From Gonatopus flavifemur (lineage: Eukaryota > Arthropoda > Insecta > Hymenoptera > Dryinidae), in assembly GCA_018340375.1 (NCBI GenBank), contig JAFFJZ010000001.1, positions 48,786,001 to 48,850,000 on the forward strand: 64,000 nt of DNA, read 5' to 3'. Positions within the stretch are counted from its first letter, which is position 1, and the number at the start of each line of letters is the position of its first letter. Below are positions 27,021 to 38,140 of this stretch, piece by piece. The notes below the pieces were generated by a model. The model had not been told where the DNA came from. It did no database searches and worked only from the letters and a program-made list of their open reading frames with translations. The translations under genes and the position numbers were made by a program.

Positions 27021-27107
27021 GTATGGAGTTCAACTGAAAAGAGATGGTAGATATGAAAAAATTGAAATCTATAATCCAATTCCATTAGAAAGGTAGATTG
27101 CACTTCT

Positions 27108-27458
27108 CACAGAGAGAAAAAATTTGCTGACGCAGCAAATCAAGATTTTATATATAGAATAGCAAATTTTCCTGCTAAACTAGGTAAAAATTCGCTACCA
27201 CAGTTAATTGAATGGCTGAGAGAGTAGCATGATTGACTAACACAACAAATTTTCCGCTGGATTAGCAAAATTTCTAGTATTATATACAGAACAGCAAACA
27301 AATTTTGCGGGAGGAGCAAACATTTTTTGCTCTCATAGCTGGAAAAATTGCGATCGTAGCTAACAAGATTGCTGTGGTAGCAAATAGATTACTGTCACAG
27401 CAAAAGGTACCTAGCAAAATCAGGTTTCGCTGTCGTAGCGAATTTTTTTTTCTTCGTG
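27108..27458. mobile_element. AGCAAAT-rich MITE family E, copy 2
   Basis: Starts CACAGAGAGAAAAAATTTGC and ends TTTTTTTCTTCGTG. The interior shares with the next copy, in the same order, TTATATACAGAA, AGCAAACAAATTTTGC, GGAGCAAACATTTTTTGCT, AGCTAACAAGATTGCTG and CACAGCAAAA. It is about 110 bp longer than copy 3 because of an extra block at 27180-27290. Confidence 0.75.
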
Positions 27459-27618
27459 TTGTATTGAGGACGTTTTATTGATAGCGAATCATCGATGGAC
27501 GAACTTATTGCAAACCCATTCAAAAAATTTTGTCCTAACAAGCTTGAAGAATAATTTATTTCCAAATTTTGAGAATTGAACAATTCAGCAAGTATGGAGT
27601 TGCACACCTTTTTTCTTA

Positions 27619-27856
27619 CACAGAGAGACAAAATTTGTTGACGCAGCAAATCGAGGTATTATATACAGAATAGCAAACAAATTTTGCTGGAATAGCAAAC
27701 ATTTTTTGCTGCCACAGCTGAAAATTCGCTGTCGCAGCTAACAAGATTGCTGGAACAGCAAATAGTTTGTTGTCACAGCAAAAAATTTGCTGCTCTGGCA
27801 AAAGGAACCCAGCAAAAGTAGATTTCGCTGCCACAGCGAATTCCTTTTTCTCCGTG
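27619..27856. mobile_element. AGCAAAT-rich MITE family E, copy 3
   Basis: TA-flanked on both sides. Ends CACAGAGAGACAAAATTTG and CCTTTTTCTCCGTG. The body is built from short AGCAAA and TTTGCT words around GCTGCCACAGC and GCTGTCGCAGC cores. It lies only about 160 bp from copy 2 in the same orientation, so the two may derive from one local duplication. Minus-strand frames of 72-84 codons crossing it are repeat-derived. Confidence 0.8.
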
Positions 27857-29559
27857 TAGTTATTTTAACAGATGTGGAATACTTCACAGCTCTACACCCG
27901 TTTCGCTACCCCTGATTGTTATGGTGTGAATTCTCACACAAAATTTTCAGTGCATACATTCAAAAAAGAGTCCCTTTGGAAAATATTACAGTTCACTACT
28001 ACATCATGGAGTAATTGATGCTTTTAATATGTTTTCGTGCAGTGTGAAATGTTAAAAATGTCACGTAGTTTCTTCGCAGTTAACTACGGTTTTCAGCGAT
28101 TACTACGAGTTTCATCACCGAATTCGAATTTCATGGCGCTACAAATAAAAACGCGACGAAACGTAATTCACTAAGTCTCATATCGGTGGTAACTCCGCAC
28201 GTGCATTGAGTAAATTATTGTATTTTTTAGAAATCTCTTTTTTCCGTCTACGTAACTAAACCACATTCATGTACAATCATATAAGGAATGCATTTTAAAA
28301 TTATTCACCTGACAATTTATCACCTCCAAGCGTGGTCTCGAGTGAATCATTGCTGCGTGGAAAAAAGTGCTATCGTGAAAATAACAAACACACCACGGAT
28401 TATGTGGGCTGGGGTACGAAGCAGATAAGAAAGAGATGAAACTTTGAATTTACATCCCAATAACTACGATTAGTTTTGAAATTATTTGTCTCTTATTCTG
28501 TAATTCCTCCGGTTTATTCGTAATAACACTTTTAGTTTTCGCTTGTACCGGGAATACAGCAACGTCGGAGATCGTCCTAAGAATTACTCATTTGAATTCA
28601 TGGTCACTGAACACTATTTTAACTTTTTATATATACTAGGGTATTATTTTAATTCGATTTCCTTTCATTTTTGTTTTTAGAAATTACACCTGATTGCGTC
28701 GTGATGTGAATTTTAAGAGGAAAAGAAAATTTTTCAATGTTTTCATTAAAATCTTTGGATTGGAATGTTCAGAACTTCATACACATCGGTATGGAATTTC
28801 TTGCAAGAATTTTTTAGCGTGAAGTATTATCACTTTGATGAAACTGGGGCGTGAAATATAACGTGCAGAAGACAAGATCACAGCGCCCACGGAACGTATC
28901 GCATTCCCTTTTACGCTTTCAATTTGTGATGCAACATTTACCATTAAACCGCGATACGTCTCGATCGAAACCATTCATTTCTTGTAAAATGGTTTCGTTG
29001 TCCTTATGAAACATCAGATTCACATCTTCCCTTGACTTTTATTCTCATTCTTAGGTTCTCTCACATGTTAATCTGAAGGAACAAATGAATAACGAAAAAT
29101 GAACTGTCAGGTTCTTCAAAGTGAACATAAATATTTTTGTAATTTTTGTATGTTCAACACAAAATATTCATTCAGGAATGAAATTGTGAGAAATTTTGTG
29201 TTTCTTAGCGAGAACAAATTCAATCGCCATAGAAATTTCAAAATCAATTATTAAATCATAGTGAGGCATATCCGATTCACTGTAAAAAATATTTGTCGAT
29301 TTCCAAGAAGAAAAGTAGGGTGATCAAAACTTTTTCCATTTAACCGAATGTTTTTCCATTGAAGAAAAGATTTATCAGAATGAGGGCAAAGAAAATTTTC
29401 TTTCAATCTAAGGAATTGGGTTCTCGGTCTAATTAACCATAGATTGCTTTTATTCATTAGTGAATTTAATTGATTCCAATGAAGTTTACTAATAGTTAAT
29501 CAGCGATTTAGGATTCGTCTAGATTCTGCATGCAAATGTTCATTGAGTGTTCTACTGTC
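27857..29559. other. Spacer, nothing assigned
   Basis: AT-rich. A lone CACTGTAAAAAATATTTGTC at 29279 looks like a single end of a CACTG-type MITE without a partner. No gene is supported. Confidence 0.4.
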
Positions 29560-29845
29560 AATTTCCAGTTAGGTCGTCGCATGGGAATCAAGTGGGTCGC
29601 AACACCCTCACCACATCTTCTCATTGGTCACCAATGCGACATTTCCACATGGGTCACCCATGCCTCATTTTCCCATGAGTACACACATGCGACATTCTCT
29701 CATGGATAAACACATGCGACATTTTTTTATAGGTGACCCATGTGACAGTTTCCCATAGGACACTGTCGCAAATGTCACTCATGGGACACTGTCACATATG
29801 TGACCTATGGGAACACTCCGCATAGGTGATACCCATACGAATCAG
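29560..29845. repeat. Degenerate short repeats of CATGCGACATT / CCCATG
   Basis: A run of about ten irregular units built from ATGCGACATTT, CCCATGNGACA and TTTCCCATG words, in both orientations. It leads directly into the 100-bp tandem repeat and shares its CATGTGACA/CGCATG vocabulary, so it is probably a decayed part of the same array. Confidence 0.65.
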
Positions 29846-30085
29846 ACCCAGTCCCAAATTTGCATGGGATTTAGTCATGCGACGTATTCGCATGGAAAAC
29901 CCATGTGAGAAATTCCCATGGAACATCATATCACATACAAAACGAACCCAGTCCCAAATTCGCATAGGTTTTCCCCTCATGTGACACATTCGCATGAGGA
30001 ACCTATGTGAAAAGTTCCTATGGGACATGATCACATGCCAAATAAACCCAGTCCGAAATTCGCATGGGAAATTTCGCATGCGAAC
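29846..30085. repeat. Tandem repeat with an exact 100-bp period
   Basis: The anchor ACCCAGTCCSAAATT starts at 29846, 29946 and 30046, exactly 100 bp apart. Each full unit continues with CGCATRGG, CATGNGAC, ATTCGCATG, ACCYATGTGA, TTCCYATGG and ATCACAT. The third unit is cut after about 40 bp. A 128-codon minus-strand frame (29792-30178) crosses the array and is rich in Met, Arg, His and Phe because of the repeat; it is not called as a gene. Confidence 0.85.
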
Positions 30086-30092
30086 CAATGTA

Positions 30093-30358
30093 CACTGAGA
30101 AAACAGATATCTTGAAAAATACCATAATTTATGGATTTTCAGCACTGGTCTGACCCGAGTCGGAATATTCACTTGCATGAATCTCTAAAAGTACCATAAT
30201 TTCTTGGACTTTTTGAAATACGTATGGTACCTTCCGTATAAAAGTCCAAGACATTATGGTACTTTTAGAGGTTTTTTCAGGTAAATATTTAGACTCGGTC
30301 AGACCAGCGCAGAAAATCCATAAATTATGGTACTTTTTAAGATACCTTTTTCTCCGTG
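30093..30358. mobile_element. Near-perfect hairpin MITE, arms of about 120 bp
   Basis: TA-flanked on both sides. Ends CACTGAGAAAA and TTTTTCTCCGTG. The left arm 30093-30213 and right arm 30241-30358 mirror each other through TACCATAATTTATGGATTTT, TGGTCTGACC, GAGTC, CTCTAAAAGTACCATAAT and CTTGGACTTT, leaving a loop of about 27 bp. It has no coding capacity. A transcript would fold into a long double-stranded RNA. Confidence 0.9.
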
Positions 30359-30360
30359 TA

Positions 30361-33047
30361 GGATTTACAGTAGGGTGGACAATGATTGCCGGATAAAAAT
30401 TTGCGGTAAATTCTGAGAGAGGGACAATTTCTATTACCGTTTCAAACGAATGGTGATAATTCCAACTAACTTGTAAGAAATTGAATATCGATTGCAGTAA
30501 TTATCCTCCAGAATTGTTCTAGTCTTGAATTTCGTTCTAAATTGTGGTGAACATGACAATTGATTTTTTGCGTGCAGACTAAAAATTGATCATTCTAGAT
30601 GAATCAATTATTGACCACTGATCCGAACTCCTGGCGAAGATATATCGTTCAAACATTCTATTCTCGTTAAGACGCGGAAACGGACAATCATTGATCGATT
30701 AGGTGGGCCATAGAATTGACTAACAAACAAGCAAACAACAAACAAAGGCGCTGGTAATTTCCGAGTTTGATTGAGAGACATGTTGAGAGACATGTAAGGG
30801 GACTGTCCGTGAACTATGATGCCCCGTTTCTGCGAATTTTTATTCCCCCTTACCGCCCACATGTAGCTCTGCCGCGGCTTCTTTGTTCCAAAATCCTTCA
30901 TCCCCCTGTGGAGTACACTTCAACTGTCGGATTTACGTTCCATCGCTCTTCATCGTAGCAATATAATCGCGTTGATTGCGGCGATATGACCAAGAGTTTA
31001 AATCTATAGATGGAGTATATATACCTGATATGGACTGGGCATTTGAAATCTTTTATTGTCACATTTAGGCTAGTTCGTACCTTGTTGTGATGATTTTCAA
31101 TGAATAAAGTCAAAGAACTGTAAATTCTTGAAATTCTGATACCAGTTTCATTTGAATCTGTCATCGAATATCACTCGAGAATAATTCAACATTAATTATG
31201 ATGCAAATAAAATTTGAATGGTATCGATTTTGAAATCAATATACATATTTGTTGCTGAGCGGTGAGATTGAGCATGAATAATGTATTGAATTATAAATGA
31301 CTTTACATGATGCATTAATAGTGCTGTGTTGACATTTTATGATAAGATTGATAGTTTAATCACCTATGAATATACTAGAAATTTCCTTACTTGCATCAAC
31401 ACGAACACATCAGCGTGTCTATAGTGAGTGCGGAGGGTACCCTGGCATCCACAATACAGGGTCTAACACTCATTTTTTGCCGTGAAGATATTATCCGCAA
31501 AAAGTGATACTGCGTTGATAATGCTGATCTAAAAAAAGGGGAACTGGCACTAGTGACGCCGATTCTTAGAAGAATCGATTGCTCTTTTGCTCGAAATATA
31601 TCAAATTTTCATCGATATTTTATACAAATCTATATAGACTTAACACTTCCCGGCAAACCATTCATAACTGGCACATATAATTCGACTACCTTGAGCATCC
31701 CTATGCAAAAAGATATCAAATGTGATAGCATAAAATAAGAGAATTCAATGATTGCGAGTGGTACGTGTTTTTTCATAAATATACTCATTAGATCACTTAG
31801 ATACAGAACAATTCTATTTAGTGTTGGAAAATGATTCTTCCGATTAGAAAAGAATGTAATCAAGTCATGAATCACGATCACATACAATTAGAAAGTTTCA
31901 ACTTTTTAAAGATCTTCATTCGAAGTTATTTCTGATCCTGGCTCTCTTCACGTGAATTCAATTGGCACGAACTTCTGAAAATTCAGAAAAGATGAGAGAT
32001 ATTGTTCCACGCTTGCGAATTCAATAAATTTCATTAGAATATGAAAACAAAGGTGAAAACACACCATTTCCGCTCATTAGTATCGAAAACAATGAGCGAT
32101 ATAGAGATAATCATAAAATAACACTGATTTCTATAATAATTAGATACGGAATCGCCCATATCTCCAATATCACCATGCTTCAACTAAAACAATCATTCAG
32201 CCAAACAGAAAATACACTGTAATATGACGATGAATTAAATGGAAATGAGTTTGAAAAACACCTTATCGCACGTCCAGGATTGAATATTGCATTTCAAAAT
32301 AGAATTAATTAATATTCCGACTCATATTGTGAGATCGATTGCTGTTACCAGCAGATGAAACTTAGGTTTCAATATTTGCCATCGTTTAACCCCGTAAAGA
32401 TATAAGCATAGAGGGCAGAGAGGGTAGATCTTCTCAATCAAAACTACACGTACGATTGAAAACTATTTAAAATGTGAAATTCACGATTCCACATGCTCGT
32501 TGGCGATCATAAAATTCTTCTAAAGTTTCCTGTGGAAAATTTTGAGTAACATACTTCAAAGTTATATTAAAAATGAAAACGATACATAATTTTAGTCACG
32601 GGGAATGAACATTGTTTTTCTTCCGCCTCGACAGACGAACTCTCACTGAATAAAAACTTTGCTTCGAATATTCTTTGTTTTAAATCATTTTTAATCCATC
32701 TCAATGGAGAATGTGAAATTCTTTCCAAATGTTTCGGAAACAACTAAATTGAAATCAACGTACGTTTCATGATGTACACTCGGTATAAATTACAATATGC
32801 AAAATAAAAAGAGAAAAGAACAATTCGATTGTAACGAGTCAAAGTTGGAAAGTTGCAGTTGCAAAATTTCACGCAATGCTTTGGGGCATGATAATATTTG
32901 TTCCATGACCTCTCATATTACCATCCCATTTTCCTTGTGGATTCTCGTTCGTTTCTCTCTTCATTTCATCGTGAAAAAACTGCCTTTCTGAAAAAAAATT
33001 GATGAAAACATTGTTTACAGTATATTTTCTGAAAACTTATGATTCTA
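30361..33047. other. Spacer, nothing assigned
   Basis: AT-rich with short, motif-free open frames only. A CpG-containing pocket at about 30820-30990 opens overlapping frames on both strands but shows no splice or family signal. Confidence 0.45.
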
Positions 33048-33254
33048 CACTGTAAAAAATAATTGTGGAATTTTTCACCATAATTTCGTGGGCTTTTCCT
33101 TTATTTGTAAAGGATTCAACACCAAACAAAATCGAAATAATTCCTCAGAGTGGTGGAAAAATCCCTCATTTTTTATGAAAAAACAATTCCCCCGCGATGA
33201 AGAGACGAAATCCACCAATAGTGTGAAGGAAAACTCCCCACATTTGTTTCAGTG
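33048..33254. mobile_element. CACTG-ended MITE with TA duplication
   Basis: Starts TA-CACTGTAAAAAATAATTGTGG and ends CCACATTTGTTTCAGTG-TA. The terminal inverted repeat is about 20 bp with mismatches. Length 207 bp. The interior does not match families A or B. A 60-codon plus-strand frame lies within it and is not a gene. Confidence 0.75.
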
Positions 33255-34613
33255 TACATTTCATACATGATTTCTCAGAATTTGGATGAAAGGATTCTTC
33301 GAATCATGTTAAAGCCCAACTAGAAATTTTCCTGCCTGTTCATAAGGTTATGATCGAGTAATTATTGGAATTTAACCCAGACAAAAGTTCTGTGTAGTGC
33401 AATGCACTTAGAACTTCATAGGAAAAAATCCATAAAGATTACCACCGGAGTAAAAAGTATAGTCAATAGTTCAATCCCACACGTCAACTAGACAGAAATA
33501 AGTAACCCCACACTGAGAATAATAATTACTATTACCAAGGAAATACATTTTTCAATATTTTTAAGAATGCATACTCTTGATTACAGCTGATATGTTGTAG
33601 GCCCAAGGGAAATTTCCTTGAATCAAGGAATCATGTTCTCAATTCAAGAATTACATCCTTATAGTTTCAGAAAAATTCCCTTGTACGAGGGATACATATT
33701 CCTGAAAAAACGGATTCCTAGGAACATATTTTCGGAAGGGAGTAAAAATACTATTCTCACTTACGGTATTTTGTGAAACATGTTTGTCTTTTATGACTAA
33801 AAGAATGAACCATTGCTTTACCTCGTATAAAAACTAACAGGCATGTGTGTGAATGTTTTTTCGTTATTTCACAGTTTCTCAAATCGAATCGAAGTGATAA
33901 AGTGTTCATCGAATTTACACCTTGCTTTTAATCCATTATGAGTTTTCGTTAGTGTTGTAAAAGCTCAAACCAGATTCTCTTCCACTATTTCAGTCTTGAC
34001 ATTCTCTCTTGATGGTATTCCAGCATTCGATAACAAATTGAATTTGAAAGTGTACTCTCCATTCATACTGGTCTGTTTTCCTGACCTTTTATTCAACATA
34101 TTCATTCATATGGCAAAAATATTATTGAAAAATTTTCACTTTTGTTGTAATCCTTAATTTTATGGAAATCCACTACAATGAATCAGTGTTGATGATAATT
34201 GAGTATAAGTAGCAAAATTCTACAATTCAGTTGTATTCAGAATTCTTATCTGCATGAACCATCAATAAATAATAGCAAACCCTGAATTCAAATCATTTGA
34301 CGTTCAAGCATTCATCATGCTTATCAATAAAAATATTCTATAATATTTTAATAATATCTCTAATGTATTATTTTCCAGCATGATTCTCAGGGTATGATAT
34401 TGCATAAAGTGGATAAATATTTTCAAAATGTTCAGGTGCAGAACTCGTACATCTGAATTCACAACATATGCGAAAATCACCAGATATATTTATTTATATT
34501 TGATTTATCTGGGACGTTATAAAAATGTTATGAAATATATTTGTGATTAGAGACGGGCAATCTCGACGGAATCGATTCTTTTACATCAATCACACATCGC
34601 TATTTATAATAAT
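33255..34613. other. Spacer with one possible element end
   Basis: At 33315 CCCAACTAGAAATTTTCCTGCC resembles the left end of the element at 11624, but no matching right end was identified. Repeated AAGGAAAT/CAAGGGAA words lie at 33535-33740. Nothing else is supported. Confidence 0.4.
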
Positions 34614-35122
34614 CCCTGGTAGAAATTTTCGCTAGTGAATAATGAGGCACTTACGAGCTTATCTCTTCTCCTCGTGAAGCACTAGTGAGGAAAACTCACA
34701 AGGCACTCACTAGAATGGAACACTCCAACTAGATTCCATTTATCAAAACTAGTGAAACAGTCTTCATTATCTAACGAGGAACTTATAAGAAACTAACATG
34801 GCACTTTTGAGAATAATTAGGATAAAAATAAAAACTTATTACACGGAGAGAAATGGATTCTAAGGGGTATAAGAAATATTAAAAAGACAAGAATATTTTA
34901 TACTAAGCATGAGGACAAGGATCTAGATTCTAACCACAAGTATATATTTATTATAAAGATGTTTACTTCGAGGTAGTAAATGTATTTTTTACCCAGTAAT
35001 ATACTATTTCATTGAAGGCAAGAAAAAAGGTTAGTTCCTATTATAATATAGGATTCTCACAACTACTATCTCTGGATGCTTACAGTAAGGAAACAATATT
35101 ATGAAAAAACAAAAAAAATTAT

Positions 35123-35189
35123 TTCGCCGGATGTGAACTCGGGCTCACATCGTCATAGTCGGTCACCTTGACCGCTCAGCTACCGACGC
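35123..35189 (-). pseudogene. tRNA-like fragment (decayed tRNA or SINE head)
   Basis: Read on the minus strand it has an A-box-like TAGCTGAGCGG, an anticodon-loop-like CTATGAC (T before, A after the central ATG), and a T-arm hairpin GATGTGA...TCACATC over a CCCGAGT-type loop. The 3' side of the anticodon stem appears deleted, so a working tRNA is unlikely. It lies inside the 34842-35688 mobile element. Confidence 0.5.
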
Positions 35190-35295
35190 TCACTGGAGTT
35201 CATAAGAATTGTAGCTGTACTTCAAGTACATCAGATCTTCAAACGATGTAAATTTCAAGAAACTTATGGTTCACACTTGATTTTCGTTGAAAAGG

Positions 35296-35560
35296 GAGAT
35301 TATAATGATTGATGAAAGATGGTTATTCATCGTAACTATGTATTTTGTTGGTCCTTATGATACTATTGATGAAATATCCATTTGATCACTGCAAGTAACC
35401 AAGATTCTTATGGATAAAATATGGATTCTAATGATGACTATATATTTTGTTGGTCAATATCATACTATTTTTAAAATCTGCATTTCATTACTGTAAATAA
35501 CAGAGATTCTTACGATTAAAATACAGATTTCAACGGTAAGTATATTACTTTTATAATAAA
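35296..35560. repeat. Tandem repeat of about 102 bp inside the nested element
   Basis: TATTTTGTTGGTC occurs at 35341 and 35443, and ACTGNAARTAAC at 35388 and 35490, both 102 bp apart. Each unit also holds AAGATTCTTA/GAGATTCTTA and GATAAAATA/GATTAAAATA. A third, partial unit follows toward 35560. Confidence 0.75.
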
Positions 35561-36185
35561 CATATTTTGACCGTAAGAATCTTGTATTTTAGGACTAAAG
35601 AAATAGTTAATACCTCTGAGCATACAGATATTAACAGTTAGTATCCACATTTCTATAATAAGATTTGTATAATCCATTTCTCTCCGTGTATTGAATTTAT
35701 AATTGATTCAGATATCTTCTTAGTTTGAACAAATTTGCTTCAACTCAGAGAATTTTTTCATTTTGTTTTCTAGTAGTAACATTGTTCTCTTGCATCAAAA
35801 GAACCCTGTCTGGAGAGGATTCTATTTTCAGAATGAAGAGACATGTTTTCAATTTGATTAATTATTTTTTTGAGCGTACATGCATGAAACATTTTATTAC
35901 CTATCATCCAGAAAAATTAATTCATCCAAATATGAATCTAATAAATATTTGGCGAATCTCATGAATAAAACTGCTTATTAATGATTTTAGTTAATAATGT
36001 ATAAATCTAATCTTAGTAATGTTTGGATTAACCTTGCAAGAAATTCACAAGTTTTATCCAAACATCACTAGTCGGATAAGATTTACAAGTGATTCATTAG
36101 TCGCTCGCTAGTTTCATTTTGATAAGTTTTTCCCTGCGAATAACTCATGAGTCACGAGGAAGAACTTGTGATATTCCTACTAGGG

Positions 36186-37107
36186 ATACAGCTCGCTCCT
36201 TCAGTATAATTTCTCGAATCATTTACATAAATTTTGGAACTGTAATATTTCAGGGCAATAGTGATTTTTGAATTTGTCATGAAAAGTATTGTTCAAAAAC
36301 ATACGAACAGGATAAAATGATGGTGAAACTCTGTTGCCAAAACTTGGACGGGGAAGTAATAAATGTAGCTTAAACATTTGTAACTCATATGTCGAACCTT
36401 CAAAGCTGGCTGTCGATAACATCCTATATCGGTTATGAATAAATATTGATTCACAATTGTAAATACGACCGTACATCAACTGATATTTCCAACGAAATCC
36501 CTGCAGCGACAAGGTACTTCCTTAAACTATACAAAACTCCACTGAAATGAGAGAACTGTCAGTCAATACGATACAGAAGTTGATTCATGAAAGTGTAATC
36601 CCTTCTATATACTTGTATCGACATAAGAAATATGATCTAGAAAATTTTGTTTTCATTTCATAATTTTGAATTGCTTCAATTACCATTCAGCACATTTATC
36701 GCTAAATTTGATCATCAATGTGCAGAAGCAAAAGTTCGAAACGTTTTCGATACATAAATGAAAAATAAAATATTTTAACAAGATTTGAATGCATGACGCG
36801 AAGAGATCAATTGAAAAAATATACTAAAAGATATAAATTCTTTCTATGAATTTCATTCGGTTATTATATGCAGTACTGAATTGATTGATATTCGCTGTGT
36901 TATGAAACATCGGGATAGATTGAATAAATTTATTTTTGAACATGGATGCTTAGAGAAAATAATCAATATTCGAAAACATAACTAATGCAACGAGGATTAA
37001 TAAAGTGAAGATTTATTTTATTTGATGTAAAGAATAATGACGGCTTATTCCACTTCTATGGAAAACTACTTATACATGTAAATTGTAATCGCTCATGGGG
37101 AGAGAGA
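36186..37107. other. Spacer, nothing assigned
   Basis: AT-rich. A 97-codon minus-strand frame (36219-36512) shows no recognisable motif or splice context. Confidence 0.45.
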
Positions 37108-37285
37108 AACACGGGCCAATACTGGCTCAGTACTGCTGCCAGAGTTTCCAGTATTGGCAAATCCAAAGCTACCAAAGCTATCAAAACTGGCAAGAAGTCG
37201 ACATGACAACATCATTTTACATGAGGGCCTATATAACATTTACAACCGTGTCAGTACTGTTCATTCGTATGTGCCGACTATGGTA
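37108..37285. repeat. CAGTACTGG-rich repeat segment
   Basis: Contains CCAATACTGGC, CAGTACTGCTGCC, CCAGTATTGGC and CAGTACTGTTC, the same vocabulary as the interior of the element at 11624-12065. It sits against the GAGTGAAA palindrome and may be part of one larger composite repeat reaching about 38045, where CCAGTACCAGT occurs. Confidence 0.5.
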
Positions 37286-37569
37286 CTCTCTAAATTCTTT
37301 GGAGTGAATATTCACTCTTCAAAGAGTCAAAATACTGCAACTCTAGAACGGAGTGGGAGCTCAACTCTTGAAGAGTGAAATTTCACTCTTTAAGAGTCAA
37401 TATTCACTCTTTTTCCTAAGATTGAGTTTTTCACTCCAAACACCAGAGTTGATTTCCACTTTTATAGAGTGAAAATTCACTCTTTAAGAGTGAAATTTTT
37501 CACTCTTTCGGAGTTGCAGTATTTTCACTCGGCAAGAGTAAATTTTCACTCCAAGGAATTTAGAGAGTA
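37286..37569. mobile_element. Palindromic element built of GAGTGAAA/TTTCACTC, copy 1
   Basis: The left arm 37286-37346 (ACTCTCTAAATTC, TTGGAGTGAA, AATACTGCAACTC) is complementary to the right arm 37506-37569. Between and within the arms, AGAGTGAAAWTTTCACTCT units form short palindromes. No coding frame is supported; those crossing it are repeat-derived. Confidence 0.75.
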
Positions 37570-37698
37570 GAATTCTGGCATTCCAACCTTGTCCAAACAG
37601 TATCGATTTGATACGGGCCCAAAACTGTCGGTCCAATCCAATCAATACCGTTTGAGATTCGGCGAATAGTCGTGCCAATTGGAAAATAATGACCCCTG

Positions 37699-37971
37699 CT
37701 CTCTAAATCTGAAAGAGTGAAAAATCGCACGTTTCACTCCACTAAGTGTCAGAAGTGAACCTGTCCGCTTCGAGTGGAATTTTCACTCATTTCGAGTGAC
37801 CTCTCACTCTTTTAGAGTGAAAAATTCACTCTAGTGTCGAAGTGGTTCTAAATCTCTAACCTCAAACCTTAGAATATCACTCTAAAAGAGTGGAAATTTC
37901 ACTCGAAAAGTCGACAGGCTCACTTCTGGCTGGCTAAAGAGTGAAATCTCACTCCAAAGATTTTAGAGAGT
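37699..37971. mobile_element. Palindromic element built of GAGTGAAA/TTTCACTC, copy 2
   Basis: The ends CTCTCTAAAT and ATTTTAGAGAG mirror each other. The left CAGAAGTGAACCTGTC (near 37750) and right GACAGGCTCACTTCTG (near 37912) are inverted copies. The interior carries several AGAGTGAAA/TTTCACTC units, as in copy 1, from which it is separated by about 130 bp. Confidence 0.7.
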
Positions 37972-38140
37972 GATGATGGAAACAATTGTTCCTGCCAAAG
38001 TTTGGCAAATATAACCTCGCCAGTACCAGTAATTTCCACATGAGCGACTCTTGATACATACATTGGGGAATCCTAATGGATTTTTCACTCAACTTCAGCT
38101 ATTTATTAGCTCCTACAGTAGAATATGATAGTTGTGACCG

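Larger units (their letters stand above)
34842..35688. mobile_element. 847-bp nested element with CACGGAGAGAAATGGATT ends
   Basis: TA-flanked on both sides, with terminal inverted repeats CACGGAGAGAAATGGATT. It carries internal direct repeats with a period of about 102 bp (see 35296-35560) and a tRNA-like segment at 35123-35189. It has no open frame of useful length. It is inserted within the larger CCCTGG-ended element. Confidence 0.85.
34614..36185. mobile_element. Large DNA element with CCCTGGTAG / CTACTAGGG ends, carrying a nested MITE
   Basis: The left end CCCTGGTAGAAATTTTCGC and the right end, CCCTAGTAGGAATATCAC on the minus strand, are inverted repeats. Subterminal CTAGTGA, CTCGTGA and CACAAG words recur in both halves. 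Removing the nested 34842-35688 element leaves about 725 bp. No transposase is visible; the 79-codon plus-strand frame at 35725 has no recognisable motif. Confidence 0.6.

Noticed and set aside
29560..30085. CRISPR-like or spaced-repeat array
   Set aside because: The units are contiguous 100-bp repeats with no unique spacers, and the window is eukaryotic.
29792..30178. 128-codon minus-strand frame
   Set aside because: It runs through the 100-bp tandem repeat and into the hairpin MITE; its repeated Met/Arg/His/Phe content comes from the repeat.
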